Shown: piece by piece, positions 9,396 through 23,777 of the stretch | Layout of the letters: each line of letters starts with the position of its first letter | How positions within the stretch are numbered: position 1 is the stretch's first letter | NCBI RefSeq assembly: GCF_003755175.1 | Contig: NZ_RKHX01000001.1 | Location: forward strand, 310,001-374,000 | Direction of reading: 5' to 3' | Source of the DNA: Cellulomonas sp. PhB150 | Lineage (GTDB): Bacteria; Actinomycetota; Actinomycetes; Actinomycetales; Cellulomonadaceae | Length of the DNA: 64,000 nucleotides | The notes under the pieces: model-generated | The model's database searches: none | What the model was told of the DNA's origin: nothing | What the model saw: the letters and a program-made list of their open reading frames with translations, nothing else | Program-made: the position numbers and the translations under genes

Positions 9396-10231
9396 CTACC
9401 GCAGCGCCACCGCGGCCTCGCTGGACGCCTCGAGCGCGGCCTGCCGGAGGGCCGCGACGCCCGGCCCGGCACGGAGCACGCCGCGCGAGGACGAGGCGAG
9501 CACCTGACGGCGTGCCGCGCCGAAGACGGCCGTGAGCTCCGCCGCACCCGCGCCCTGAGCGCCCACGCCGGGCGCCAGCAGCGGCCCGTTGACGGCCCTC
9601 AGATCCGTGCCCGTGCGCGCGGCGGCATCACCGACGGTCGCCCCGACGACGAGGCCGATCGAGCCCATCGGCTCCACGCCCGTGTTGAGGGCCGCCGCGC
9701 GAGCGGCCATGAGCGCCCCGACGCTCGTGCCTTCCGCCGTGCGCGCGTGCTGCACCTCGTGGCCCTCCTTGTTGGACGTGAGGCACAGCACGAACAGCCC
9801 GCGACCCGACGACAGCGCGAGGTCGACCGCGGGGTCGAGCGAGCCGAAGCCCAGGTACGGCGAGACGGTCAGCGCGTCGCCGGCCAGTGGTGAGCCGTCG
9901 CGCAGGAACGCGTCGGCGTAGGCGCCCATCGTCGAGCCGATGTCGCCGCGCTTGGCGTCGACGATCACGAGCGTGCCGGTCTCCCGGCCCGCGGCCACGA
10001 CCTCCTCGAGCACCGCGACGCCGGCCGAGCCGTGCCGCTCGAAGAACGCGGCCTGCGGCTTGACCGCGGCCACGCGCCCGCCGACCGCCTCCATCACGGT
10101 GTGCGCGAACGTGCGCAGCCCGTCGACGTCGTCCGTCAGGCCCCAGTCGGCGAGCAGGCTCTCGTGCGGGTCGATGCCCACGCAGAGCGGCCCGTGGTCG
10201 TCCATCGCGGCCGCGAGCCGCGCCCCGAACG

Positions 10232-10235
<4 letters not shown>
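9396..10235 (-). CDS. pyrF: Orotidine 5'-phosphate decarboxylase (long, type 2 form)
   Basis: PyrF decarboxylates OMP to UMP, the last step of de novo UMP synthesis. The 279-residue protein is of the longer subgroup common in actinobacteria. [10 protein letters not shown] near residue 95 carries the catalytic Lys-Asp array, and CVGIDPH near residue 18 lies at the substrate site. The ATG overlaps the carB stop (ATGA at 10232-10235), making it the last cistron of the pyr operon. Confidence 0.96.
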
Positions 10236-13563
<3,328 letters not shown>

Positions 13564-13564
<1 letters not shown>

Positions 13565-14730
13565 CAGGCGGCACCCTTCTCGTTCTGGTTCATGAGGTCG
13601 AGGAAGCGGTCGAAGAGATAGGCGGCGTCGTGCGGGCCGGCCGCGGCCTCCGGGTGGTACTGCACGGAGAACGCCGGCAGGTCGAGGGCCTGCAGGCCCT
13701 CGACGACGTCGTCGTTGAGGTCGACGTGGCTGACGATGACGCGGCCGTAGCGGCCGTCGTCGTGCGGCGCGGTGGACTCGCCGTCGAGCGGGGCGTCGAC
13801 CGCGAAGCCGTGGTTGTGGGCGGTGATCTCAACCTTGCCGGTGATCCGGTCCATGACGGGCTGGTTCACGCCGCGGTGCCCGTAGCCCAGCTTGTAGGTG
13901 CCGTAGCCGAGCGCGCGGCCCAGGAGCTGGTTGCCGTAGCAGATGCCGAAGAACGGGATCTTGCGGTCCAGCACGTCGCGCAGCAGCTCGATCTCGTGCG
14001 TGGCCGCGCTCGGGTCCCCGGGGCCGTTGGAGAAGAAGACCCCGTCGGGTTCCGTCGCCAGGACGTCGTCGATCGACGCGCTCGAGGGCAGCACGTGGAC
14101 GCGGACGCCGCGCTCGGCGAGCCGCTGCGGGGTCATGGCCTTGATGCCGAGGTCGACGGCCGCCACGACGGCGACCGGCGTCTCGAGCGTCTCGCCGTCC
14201 GGGCCGAGCGCCTCGACCACGTAGGCCTCGTCGGTCGAGACCTCGCCGGCCAGGTCGGCACCGACCATCTGCGGGGCCGACAGGACCTCGGCGAGCAGCT
14301 CGTCGCGCTCCTTGCCGGCCAGCGCGTCGCCCGAGAACACCCCGGCGCGCATGACGCCGCGCTCGCGCAGGTGCCGGGTCAGGGCGCGGGTGTCGATGCC
14401 GCTGATGCCGACGACGCCCTGGGCCTCCAGGTCGTCGTCGAGCGTGCGGGTGCTGCGCCAGTTGGAGGCGCGGCGGGCGGGGTCGCGGACCACGTAGCCG
14501 GCCACCCAGATGCGGGCCGACTCCTGGTCGTCGTCGTTCACGCCGGTGTTGCCGATGTGGGGAGCCGTCATGACGACGATCTGCCGGTGGTAGGACGGGT
14601 CGGTGAGCGTCTCCTGGTAGCCGGTCATGCCGGTGTTGAAGACGATCTCGCCGAGGGTGGTCCCGCGCGCGCCGTACGCCTGCCCGGCGAACGTGCGGCC
14701 GTCCTCGAGGACCAGGACTGCGTCGGTCAT
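13564..14730 (-). CDS. carA: Carbamoyl-phosphate synthase small chain
   Basis: CarA hydrolyses glutamine and passes ammonia to CarB. The 388-residue protein starts [20 protein letters not shown]. The N-terminal domain carries [10 protein letters not shown], and the C-terminal class I amidotransferase domain carries [12 protein letters not shown] with the nucleophilic Cys, GHRGVNQPV, and the His of SVQYHPEA. The ATG at 14728-14730 overlaps the stop of the preceding membrane-protein gene (ATGA). A longer open frame upstream lies inside that gene and was rejected. Confidence 0.97.
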
Positions 14731-15266
14731 GACTTCTCCTTCGTACCGTCTGTGGTCGTGCCGTCGCTCATGAGTGCGTGGACCGCGTCGACCAGCAGGG
14801 GGCCGTCGGCGGTGTGCTTGGTGCGCAGGCCGGTGTCCAGCCCGCGCTCGTCGGTGGGGTCGGGTGCCCAGGTCAGGACGACGAGGCCGTCCTTGCCGAC
14901 GTACTTGCCGGCCATGCCGGGTGCGGTGCCGGCGGCGCGCAGGGCGCTCGTCGGGATGAACACGTCGGCCGTGCCACGACGCGCCACGAGGACGCCCGCG
15001 TCGTGCACGCTGACCGTCGCCGGGCTGCGGACCCCGAGGTCCTGCGCGACGACGCGGTCGAGCCAGTCGCCGGCGCGCGTCGTCGAGACGTAGACCGCCT
15101 CGACAGGCTCGCCGTGCGCGGCACCCAGGTCGGCCGGTGCGCTCGGGAGCGTGCCGACGTCCGCCGTGCGGGTGCGGCGGTGGTTCCAGCCGGCCCGCAT
15201 GCCCCACAGCACGAGCGCGAGGACCGCGACCAGGACGACGACCGAGACCCCCTCGCGGGCCGTCAT
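14727..15266 (-). CDS. Single-pass membrane protein of the pyr operon (function unknown)
   Basis: A 179-residue protein with one N-terminal membrane helix ([17 protein letters not shown], residues 7-23) and a soluble domain with several beta-strand-like stretches ([36 protein letters not shown]). I believe it belongs to the PH-like-domain proteins often found between pyrC and carA in actinobacteria; no function is established. Its ATG overlaps the pyrC stop and its stop overlaps the carA start, so it is tightly coupled to pyrimidine synthesis. The fixed position suggests a role linked to the pathway or its membrane-bound enzyme, but that is inference. Confidence 0.85.
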   Translation of the reverse strand: MTAREGVSVVVLVAVLALVLWGMRAGWNHRRTRTADVGTLPSAPADLGAAHGEPVEAVYVSTTRAGDWLDRVVAQDLGVRSPATVSVHDAGVLVARRGTADVFIPTSALRAAGTAPGMAGKYVGKDGLVVLTWAPDPTDERGLDTGLRTKHTADGPLLVDAVHALMSDGTTTDGTKEKS

Positions 15267-16578
15267 GCGCGCACCACCACGTCCTCGTCGCACGACGCCC
15301 CGTCCAGCACGGTCGCGCGCCCGCGCAGGAACGTCGCGATGACGCAGCCGGACAGGTCGCGGCCGCGGAACGGCGAGTTGCCGGACTTGGTGGCCTGCTC
15401 GTCGGGGTTGATGACCCGGCGCACGGCCGGGTCGACCAGCACGAGGTTGGCGGGCTCCCCCACGGCGATCGGGCGGCCGTGGTCGGCGACGCGGCCGATG
15501 CGCGCCGGGGTCTCGGACAGCACCCGGGCGACGTCGGCCCAGGTCAGGCGGCCGGTGTCGACCATCGTCTCCTGCACCACGGACAGCGCGGTCTCCAGGC
15601 CGGTCATGCCGAACGCCGCCGCACCCCACTCGCAGTCCTTGTCCTCGCGCGTGTGCGGCGCGTGGTCGGTCGCGACGATGTCGATCGTCCCGTCGGCCAG
15701 GCCGGCACGGACCGCCTCGACGTCGCGCTGCGTGCGCAGGGGCGGGTTGACCTTGAACGTCGGGTCGTACCCGCGGGCGAGCTCGTCGGTGAGGATGAGG
15801 TGGTGCGGCGTGACCTCGGCGGTCACGTCGATCCCGCGCGACTTGGCCCAGCGGATGATCTCGACCGACCCAGCCGTCGACAGGTGGCACACGTGCAGCC
15901 GCGAGCCGACGTGCTCCGCGAGCAGCACGTCGCGGGCGATGATCGCCTCCTCGGCCACCGCGGGCCAGCCGGCCAGGCCGAGCTCGGCGGAGACGACGCC
16001 CTCGTGCATCTGGGCGCCCTCGGTCAGGCGCGGCTCCTGCGCGTGCTGCGCGACGACGCCGTCGAACGCCTTGACGTACTCCAGCGCGCGGCGCATGAGC
16101 ACCGGGTCGTGGACGCACTTGCCGTCGTCGGAGAAGACCCGGACCTGCGCCTTGGACTCGGCCATCGCGCCGAGCTCGGCGAGCCGCTCCCCCTCCAGGC
16201 CGACCGTGACGGCCCCGATCGGGTGCACGTCGGCCCAGCCGGCCTCACGCCCGAGGCGCCAGACCTGCTCGACGACGCCCGCGGTGTCCTGCGTCGGCGT
16301 GGTGTTCGCCATCGCGTGCACGGCCGTGAAGCCTCCGAGCGCGGCGGCCCGGGTGCCGGTGCGGATCGTCTCGGCGTCCTCCCGGCCCGGCTCGCGCAGG
16401 TGCGTGTGCAGGTCGACGAGGCCGGGCAGCAGGACGAGCCCGCGGCCGTCGATGATCGTCGCGTCGTCGTCGGACACGTCGGGTCCGATGGCGGCGATGA
16501 CGCCGTCGGCGAGCAGGACCGTCGTGCGGTCACCGCCGTAGGGGGCCACGTTCCGCAGCAGGTACTTCCGGCCGGTGC

Positions 16579-16582
<4 letters not shown>
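15263..16582 (-). CDS. pyrC: Dihydroorotase (type I)
   Basis: PyrC cyclises carbamoyl aspartate to dihydroorotate. The 439-residue amidohydrolase has the metal-binding [10 protein letters not shown] near residue 55, VNPPLR near 275, and the third metal motif ATDHAPHT near 300. The GTG at 16580-16582 overlaps the pyrB stop (GTGA at 16579-16582) and gives [12 protein letters not shown], a normal family N terminus; the longer frame upstream would lie inside pyrB. It is the third gene of the pyr operon. Confidence 0.95.
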
Positions 16583-18206
<1,624 letters not shown>

Positions 18207-18268
18207 TCAGGCGCCCACCCTACCGCTGCGCGCCCGCGCGCCCGGTGCCGTCTCACGTGCGACGTCGC

Positions 18269-19042
18269 TCACGTCCGGCCGGCGCGTGGCCGGGCGACGA
18301 CCGCCGTCGCGTCGAGGTCGTCGTCGCGCACGACGTGCGCGCGGTGGCCCGCGTGCTCGAAAAGCGCGCGGGTGGTCGGGGACTGGCGCTCGCTCGTCTC
18401 GATGACGACCGCGCCGCCCGGCGCCAGCCAGTCCGCGGCCTCCACGGCGATGCGGCGGTGCAGGTCCAGGCCGTCGCTGCCGCCGTCGAGGGCGATCCGG
18501 TGCTCGTGGTCGCGCGCCTCGGGGGGCATCAGGGCGATCGCGTCGGTCGGGACGTAGGGCGCGTTGACCACGACGAGGTCGATCCGGCCGCGGAGCGCGT
18601 GCGGCAGGGCGTCGAACAGGTCGCCCTCGTGCACCCGCGCGAGGTTGCGGCGCGCGCACGCGACCGCGGCCGGGTCGAGGTCCGCGCCGTGGACGTCCGC
18701 GCCGGGGACCCGCGCGGCGATCGCCGCGCCCAGGGCGCCGGTGCCGCAGCAGAGGTCGACGACGACGGCCGTCGGGCGCTCCTCGAGGAGGTCCACGCCG
18801 AGGCGGACCAGCAGCTCCGAGCGTCGTCGGGGCACGAACACACCGGGCGCCACCGCGATCCGCAGCCCGTCGAGCTCCGCCCAGCCGAGCACCTGCTCGA
18901 GCGGCTCCCCGGAGACGCGCCTCCGCACCAGCTGCTCGAGCTGCTCCCCCGTCTCCCCGGTGCCGAGCAGCAGCGCCGCCTCGTCCTCGGCGAACACGCA
19001 CCCGGCCGCCCGCAACCGCACCACCAGCGCGTCGATCTCCAC
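18269..19042 (-). CDS. PrmC/HemK-related protein (glutamine-N5) methyltransferase
   Basis: A 257-residue SAM-dependent methyltransferase resembling PrmC, which methylates the GGQ glutamine of release factors. The N-terminal helical domain ends with RRRVSGEPLEQVLGWAEL; the Rossmann domain has DLCCGTGALGAAIA near residue 95. The catalytic NPPY motif reads NAPYVP (near 160), typical of the PrmC-related subgroup and different from PrmC itself. The usual prmC lies beside prfA, so this is likely a paralogue with another target. The gene is divergent from the GGDEF-EAL gene and 110 bases upstream of pyrR. Confidence 0.85.
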   Translation of the reverse strand: MEIDALVVRLRAAGCVFAEDEAALLLGTGETGEQLEQLVRRRVSGEPLEQVLGWAELDGLRIAVAPGVFVPRRRSELLVRLGVDLLEERPTAVVVDLCCGTGALGAAIAARVPGADVHGADLDPAAVACARRNLARVHEGDLFDALPHALRGRIDLVVVNAPYVPTDAIALMPPEARDHEHRIALDGGSDGLDLHRRIAVEAADWLAPGGAVVIETSERQSPTTRALFEHAGHRAHVVRDDDLDATAVVARPRAGRT

Positions 19043-19117
19043 GTGGCGACGCTATCTCCCGCGGGACCGATGCTCCTCCGCCCCGCCCGTCCGGATGCGC
19101 GGGACTCGCGTGGCTGG

Positions 19118-19175
19118 GTGCGTGCGGGTGTGCGACACGCGCAATCGCCGCGGCGTGCCGCACACCCACGCGCAC
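19118..19175. repeat. Long imperfect inverted repeat in the divergent prmC-like / GGDEF spacer
   Basis: The 223-base spacer 19043-19265 is rich in CG and GTG steps. Arms of 17 bases (19118-19134 and 19159-19175) pair at 15 positions, with a 24-base loop. It lies upstream of both divergent genes, so it is not a terminator; it may be an operator. No clear promoter boxes are visible in this stretch. Confidence 0.5.
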
Positions 19176-19265
19176 ACGCGGGGGGCACGCGGCGGCATCG
19201 CGCCGCGCGTGGGTCTCGACCGGGTCCGGTGCCGATCACCCGGATGCCACGTCACTTTGTCGACG

Positions 19266-21563
19266 ATGCATGCCGATGTCCTGTTCGTGCTCGGAACTGT
19301 CCCGATGTGGGTGACGATGGTCCAGCTGCTGGCAGCCGGGCTCGTCGGTGGGTTCTGCCTGCTCCAGTGGATCTGGTGGCGCGGCGAGCGTCGCCGCGCC
19401 GGGGCCGAGTGGGCGCTCATCTGGTCCGCGGACATCGCGCTGCTGCTGCTCGCGGGCGGGCTGTTCGCGTTCACGGACCCCGGCGCCGTGCAGGACGCGC
19501 TGCAGTTCACGCACACCCAGCTCGTCGGGCTGTTCCTGCTCCTGGCCGTCCCGGCGACGCGCGCGTTCGCGGCAGGCCCTCCGATCCGCTGGTGGGTGGC
19601 GATCTCCACGACCCTCCTGCTCGCCGGCGCCGCGGCCTGGTGGTGGCACCCGACCTCCCCCCGGCACGGCGTCGATGTCGTCGTGACGGCGATCCTCGTC
19701 GCGGTGGCCCTGATCTCCGTGGCCTACGTCGTGGCGTGCATCGGGTCGCAGCGGGTCAGCCGCCTCGGCACGCTGCTCGTGGTCGCCGGCGCCGAGTCGC
19801 TCGCGATGCTCACCGCGGGTGGCATCGTCACGCACGAGCAGCTCAGCGCGATGCTCGTCGCGCTGTGGTCGATCCCGCTCGGGTTCGCGCTCGGCACGAT
19901 GGCGCTCGTGCGGCTGCGCCAGGCGCAGCGCGTCGCCCGCACGCAGCACCTCATGCGTGACGCGACGGCCCGGCTCGCCAACGCGGCGTGGTTCGCACGC
20001 GACGCCGAGAGCCTGCTGCTGCGTGCCCGCGACGAGGCCCGCACGATCCTCGCCGACCCCGAGGTCGAGGGCTCGCTGCGCACGATCTCGCACGGCCGGT
20101 TCGTCACGGAGCTCTACTCCCCCGCCGCGCACACCGCGCAGGAGCGCACCTTCCTCGTCGACCTCTCGCAGATCGTCTCCGCGGCCGCCGAGCGCTACGC
20201 GCTGACGTCCAGCCTCGAGCAGACCGCCTTCAGCGACCCGCTCACGCGCCTGCCGAACCGCCGCGCGGTCGAGAAGCACCTGCGCGACGCGATCGAGCAG
20301 GCGAACGTCGAGCGCACGCGCGTCTCCCTCGTCTACTGCGACCTGGACGGCTTCAAGCGGTTCAACGACCTGCACGGGCACGAGGGCGGCGACGCGGTGC
20401 TCGTGCGCGTCGCGGACCACCTGCGCGCGCTCGCGCAGGGCGACCCGAATCGGTTCGTCGGCCGGCTCGGGGGCGACGAGTTCGTCGTCGTCCTCTCGCG
20501 TGCCCCGCAGGACGTCGACCTCGTCGCCCTCGCCCGGAACCTGCGCGAGGGCTTCGTCGACCGCACCGTCGGGGCGCGGGCCGCGCGGCTGTCCGTGGGC
20601 GTCGCGTCGTGGGTGCCCGGTGACGTCGTCGACCCCGACGCGCTCATGCGGCACGCGGACACCGCGATGATGGACGCCAAGCGCTCCCGCACCGGGTTCC
20701 GGGTGTACGACCGGGCGCTGCGCCGCCGGGTCGAGGCCGCGCGCCACCACCGCGCGGCGCTCGAGACCGCCGTTGCCGAGGGCCAGTTCACCGCGTACTT
20801 CCAGCCGATCGTCGACGCCCGCACGCTCGAGGTGCTGCAGGTCGAGGCCCTCGCGCGCTGGGACGACCACGGCCACCTGCTGCTGCCGGCGGACTGGCTC
20901 GAGATCGCCGAGGAGACCGGCCTGATCGTGCCCATCGGGCTGGCGATGCTCGCCCAGTCGCGCCGGGCGCTGGATCGCTTCCAGGTGCCCGTCGCCGTCA
21001 ACCTCGAGGCCCGGCAGCTCGCCGCGCCCGACGCGCTCGAGCAGATCGAGGCCGCGTGGGGCGACACCTACTGGGAGCACCTGACGCTGGAGATCACCGA
21101 GAGCGCGCTGGTCAAGACCGGCCCCGCGGTGCCGCTGCTGTCCGAGCTGCGGGCGCGCGGCGCCAAGATCGCGGTCGACGACTTCGGGACCGGCTACTCC
21201 TCGCTCGCGCGGCTGTCGCGCCTGCCGGTGGACGTGCTCAAGATCGACCGGTCGTTCGTCCGCGAGGTCGGCTCGGACCGCGGCGCGTCCGTCATCCGCG
21301 CGATCCTCGAGCTCGCGTCCGTGCACGGGCTCGACGTCGTGGCCGAGGGCGTGGAGCGCTCGTCGGACCTCGCGACCCTCGTCGACCTGGGTGTGCGCCG
21401 CGTGCAGGGCAACTTCCTGGGACGCGCGGCCGCGACGCTGCCCATCCGCGGGCCGCGCCCCGGGACCGGCGCGTGGCACGCGCAGCGCCCGCTGCGCTCG
21501 GTGCCGACGCAGTCGAGCGGGCCGGAGACCGGTCCGATGACGGTCGTCCACAACCTGGCATGA
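19266..21563 (+). CDS. Membrane GGDEF-EAL cyclic-di-GMP synthase/phosphodiesterase
   Basis: The 765-residue protein has about seven predicted membrane helices in the first 230 residues, a linker, a GGDEF domain (GGDEF at about 402-406) and an EAL domain (EAL at about 527-529). The EAL domain keeps EITES, DDFGTGYSSL, KIDRSF and AEGVE, although the usual N-L-S reads NLEARQL. Both active sites look intact. I see no RxxD inhibitory site before GGDEF. The ATG at 19266 opens the first membrane segment; no good ribosome site precedes it, and a TTG three codons upstream is an alternative. It stands alone on the plus strand and ends at a strong bidirectional terminator. Confidence 0.92.
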   Translation: MHADVLFVLGTVPMWVTMVQLLAAGLVGGFCLLQWIWWRGERRRAGAEWALIWSADIALLLLAGGLFAFTDPGAVQDALQFTHTQLVGLFLLLAVPATRAFAAGPPIRWWVAISTTLLLAGAAAWWWHPTSPRHGVDVVVTAILVAVALISVAYVVACIGSQRVSRLGTLLVVAGAESLAMLTAGGIVTHEQLSAMLVALWSIPLGFALGTMALVRLRQAQRVARTQHLMRDATARLANAAWFARDAESLLLRARDEARTILADPEVEGSLRTISHGRFVTELYSPAAHTAQERTFLVDLSQIVSAAAERYALTSSLEQTAFSDPLTRLPNRRAVEKHLRDAIEQANVERTRVSLVYCDLDGFKRFNDLHGHEGGDAVLVRVADHLRALAQGDPNRFVGRLGGDEFVVVLSRAPQDVDLVALARNLREGFVDRTVGARAARLSVGVASWVPGDVVDPDALMRHADTAMMDAKRSRTGFRVYDRALRRRVEAARHHRAALETAVAEGQFTAYFQPIVDARTLEVLQVEALARWDDHGHLLLPADWLEIAEETGLIVPIGLAMLAQSRRALDRFQVPVAVNLEARQLAAPDALEQIEAAWGDTYWEHLTLEITESALVKTGPAVPLLSELRARGAKIAVDDFGTGYSSLARLSRLPVDVLKIDRSFVREVGSDRGASVIRAILELASVHGLDVVAEGVERSSDLATLVDLGVRRVQGNFLGRAAATLPIRGPRPGTGAWHAQRPLRSVPTQSSGPETGPMTVVHNLA

Positions 21564-21564
21564 C

Positions 21565-21596
21565 GAGAGAGGGCGCCCCGTAGGGCGCCCTCTCTC
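21565..21596. terminator. Bidirectional terminator between the GGDEF-EAL gene and nusB
   Basis: A perfect 13-base-pair stem (gagagagggcgcc and its complement) with a 6-base loop lies between two convergent genes, 2 bases after one stop and 11 bases after the other. No long T-run follows, as usual in high-GC actinobacteria. Confidence 0.85.
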
Positions 21597-21606
21597 GGTG
21601 CGCAGG

Positions 21607-22023
21607 TCAGGCGAGCAGCGTCGGCTTCAGGTCGATGATCCGGCCGAGGAGCCCGTTGACGAACGCGGGCGACTCGTCGGTCGACAGAGAACGCGCGAGC
21701 TCGACGGCCTCGTCGACCGCGACGGCGTCGGGGACGTCGTCGTTGAACAGGATCTCCCACGTGCCCAGGCGCAGCAGCGCGCGGTCCACGGCGGGCATCC
21801 GCTCGATCGTCCAGCCGTGCGCGTGGATCGCGAGCAGCTCGTCGATCCGACCCTGCTCCGCCACGACGCCCTCGACGAGCTCGACGGAGTACTGCGGCAG
21901 CGCGGTCTCGGCGCCGGGCCGGGCGATGCGCTCGGCCAGCAGCTCGATGGGTGCCAGCTCGCGCTGGTCCGCCTCGAACAGGACGTCGAGCGCCCGCTTG
22001 CGTGCCTTGGTGCGAGCTCCCAC
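21607..22023 (-). CDS. nusB: Transcription antitermination factor NusB
   Basis: NusB joins NusE (ribosomal protein S10) at boxA in rRNA antitermination. The 138-residue all-helical protein has ARKRALDVLFEADQR near residue 6, RALLRLGTWEILF near 85, and VAVDEAVELARS near 103, all family features. The start is GTG at 22021-22023, one base after the efp stop. It ends at a shared terminator. Confidence 0.95.
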   Translation of the reverse strand: MGARTKARKRALDVLFEADQRELAPIELLAERIARPGAETALPQYSVELVEGVVAEQGRIDELLAIHAHGWTIERMPAVDRALLRLGTWEILFNDDVPDAVAVDEAVELARSLSTDESPAFVNGLLGRIIDLKPTLLA

Positions 22024-22024
22024 G

Positions 22025-22588
22025 TCAGTCGTTCACGCGGCCGAGGTAGCTCCCGTCGCGGGTGTCCACCTTGACCTTCGTGTTGGACTCGAGGAACAGC
22101 GGCACCTGGATCTCGTAGCCGGTCTCGAGCGTGGCGGGCTTGGTGCCGGCCGACGAGCGGTCGCCCTGCAGGCCGGGCTCGGTGTACGTGACCTCGAGGA
22201 CGACCGACGGCGGCAGCTCGACGTACAGCGGGGCGCCCTCGTTGGTCGCGACCATCGCGCTCTGGCTCTCGAGGAGGAAGTTGGCGACGTCGCCGACCGT
22301 GGCCTCGGGGATGTTGATCTGGTCGTACGTGTCCGTGTCCATGAACACGAAGTCGGTGCCGTCCTTGTACAGGTACTGCATGTCGCGCTTGTCGACGTTC
22401 GCCGTCTCGACCTTCAGGCCGGCGTTGAACGTGCGGTCGACGACCTTGCCGGACAGCACGTTCTTCAGCTTGGTGCGGACGAAGGCGCCACCCTTGCCGG
22501 GCTTGACGTGCTGGAACTCGATGACGGTCCAGAGCTGGCCGTCGATCTTCAGCACGGTGCCGTTCTTGAGGTCGTTGGTGGTCGCCAC
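22025..22588 (-). CDS. efp: Translation elongation factor P
   Basis: EF-P relieves ribosome stalling at polyproline stretches. The 187-residue protein starts [20 protein letters not shown] and has exactly the usual length. The tip of domain I reads KPGKGGAF, with Lys at the site modified in some EF-Ps; actinobacterial EF-P is usually reported to work unmodified there. The GTG at 22586-22588 has AGGAAG about 10 bases upstream; 16 extra in-frame codons upstream are not conserved in the family. It is followed by nusB with a 1-base gap. Confidence 0.96.
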   Translation of the reverse strand: MATTNDLKNGTVLKIDGQLWTVIEFQHVKPGKGGAFVRTKLKNVLSGKVVDRTFNAGLKVETANVDKRDMQYLYKDGTDFVFMDTDTYDQINIPEATVGDVANFLLESQSAMVATNEGAPLYVELPPSVVLEVTYTEPGLQGDRSSAGTKPATLETGYEIQVPLFLESNTKVKVDTRDGSYLGRVND

Positions 22589-22625
22589 GATCCGTCGCTT
22601 CCTGTCTGGGGGAGTGTCCTCTGCG

Positions 22626-22666
22626 CCGGCGCACACGCGCCGGTCCGCAGACCGCCGACCATCGTA
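22626..22666 (-). promoter_or_regulatory. efp leader: -10 box and two overlapping hairpins
   Basis: TACGAT (22661-22666) is a plausible -10 for a leader of about 66 bases. Just downstream, a 5-base-pair hairpin (22641-22654) and a perfect 7-base-pair hairpin with a 4-base loop (22626-22643) share three bases and cannot form fully together. This could be an attenuator-like leader, or chance in GC-rich DNA. Confidence 0.3.
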
Positions 22667-22688
22667 CCCGGTGCGCAGAGCGCGCTGC

Positions 22689-23066
22689 TCAGGAGAGCAG
22701 CGCCCGCGCCCCCACGCCGATCGCGGCGCTCCACACGAGCGACGCCAGGGTGCCGATGACGAACCGTTCCGAGGCGCCCGGGTTCTCGCGCAGCTCGGGG
22801 AACCGGCCGAGGCCCTTGACGGCGACGACGACCGCGATGCCCGCGGGCTCGTCGACCAGCACGCACATCGTCACCGCGAGACGCTCGAGGATGCCGATCC
22901 ACGTCCCACCGCGCAGGGAGGCGAGCGCCTGGGGTCCCTGCGGCCCGTCCGCGGCGGGCGCGCCCGCGTCCCCGGACCGCGACGCGAGGCGGAGCACGCC
23001 GAGCACGACGAGCCACCCGCCGGCGGCGGAGACGATCAGGGCGGCGATCACGACGGCGACGTGCAC
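22689..23066 (-). CDS. Small membrane protein paired with a SatD-like gene (DUF3307-like)
   Basis: A 125-residue protein with an N-terminal membrane helix (residues 3-27), a hydrophobic centre around [16 protein letters not shown] and a C-terminal helix ([19 protein letters not shown]). The pattern ILERL...[11 protein letters not shown]...ERFVIGTL resembles the C-terminal part of DUF3307 proteins that are encoded beside SatD. The start is GTG with AAGGAG 4 bases upstream. It lies 81 bases downstream of the SatD-like gene and is probably co-transcribed. Function is unknown. Confidence 0.75.
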   Translation of the reverse strand: MHVAVVIAALIVSAAGGWLVVLGVLRLASRSGDAGAPAADGPQGPQALASLRGGTWIGILERLAVTMCVLVDEPAGIAVVVAVKGLGRFPELRENPGASERFVIGTLASLVWSAAIGVGARALLS

Positions 23067-23147
23067 GGGGCTCCTTGTGGGTGGTCCGGCCTCGATCGTG
23101 GCGGAACGGGACGCGTCGGTCCATCCGACACTCCCCTGTCCCCGCGC

Positions 23148-23762
23148 CTACTCGCCGGCGGCGATCCTCAGCAGTCGCGCCGCGGCGCTGCGTGCCGCGG
23201 TCTCCTCGGCCCACAGCGCCGCGCGCAGACGCTGGCTGACCGCCTGCTGCGAGACGCCGAGGCTGGTCGCGACGTCCTCCTGGCGCACGCCGGGCGCGGC
23301 CATCGCGTCGACGACCTCCCAGCCCGCAGGCGAGCGCCGCGCGGCAGCGGCGGCCGCGAGCACGAGCACGGCCTCCGCGTCCCGCCCCGCGCCGTCGTCG
23401 ATGCCCCGCACGGCCAGGGACACCGACCGGCTGCGGCTCTTGGCGGCCTCGACGGCCGTGCGCGCCAGGATGAATGCGGTGCCGTACCCGGCGCGCACGG
23501 ACTCCGGCAGGGGCTCGTCCACCGGGCCGGCGCCGATGCCGACGGACCACCCTCCCCCACGGCTGACGGTCATAGCGACGTCCACGACGAGGTCGGGATC
23601 GTCGAGCACCCCCTGCACCTCGTCGCCGACGGCGCGCTCGAACGCGCGCACCACGCCGTGCTCCCGGCTGCCGAGCATCTGGGCCAGCTCGAGGAGGAAC
23701 GCCTCGACGTGGTCGCCGTGCACGCGCGAGCCGCGCTGGTCGATCGTCATGACGTAGGGCAT
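23148..23762 (-). CDS. SatD-like protein with C-terminal helix-turn-helix
   Basis: A 204-residue protein. The N-terminal part (MPYVMTIDQRGSRVHGD) resembles the start of SatD-family proteins; the C-terminal part (about 150-185, RQEDVATSLGVSQQAVSQRL) is a sigma-region-4-like helix-turn-helix. It probably regulates itself and the adjacent membrane protein. I chose the ATG at 23760-23762 because it opens the conserved block; eleven further in-frame residues upstream are not supported. The region upstream is AT-richer than its surroundings and holds a cluster of CTTGT half-sites. The cellular role is unknown. Confidence 0.75.
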   Translation of the reverse strand: MPYVMTIDQRGSRVHGDHVEAFLLELAQMLGSREHGVVRAFERAVGDEVQGVLDDPDLVVDVAMTVSRGGGWSVGIGAGPVDEPLPESVRAGYGTAFILARTAVEAAKSRSRSVSLAVRGIDDGAGRDAEAVLVLAAAAAARRSPAGWEVVDAMAAPGVRQEDVATSLGVSQQAVSQRLRAALWAEETAARSAAARLLRIAAGE

Positions 23763-23777
23763 CGCACCATCATCGAG

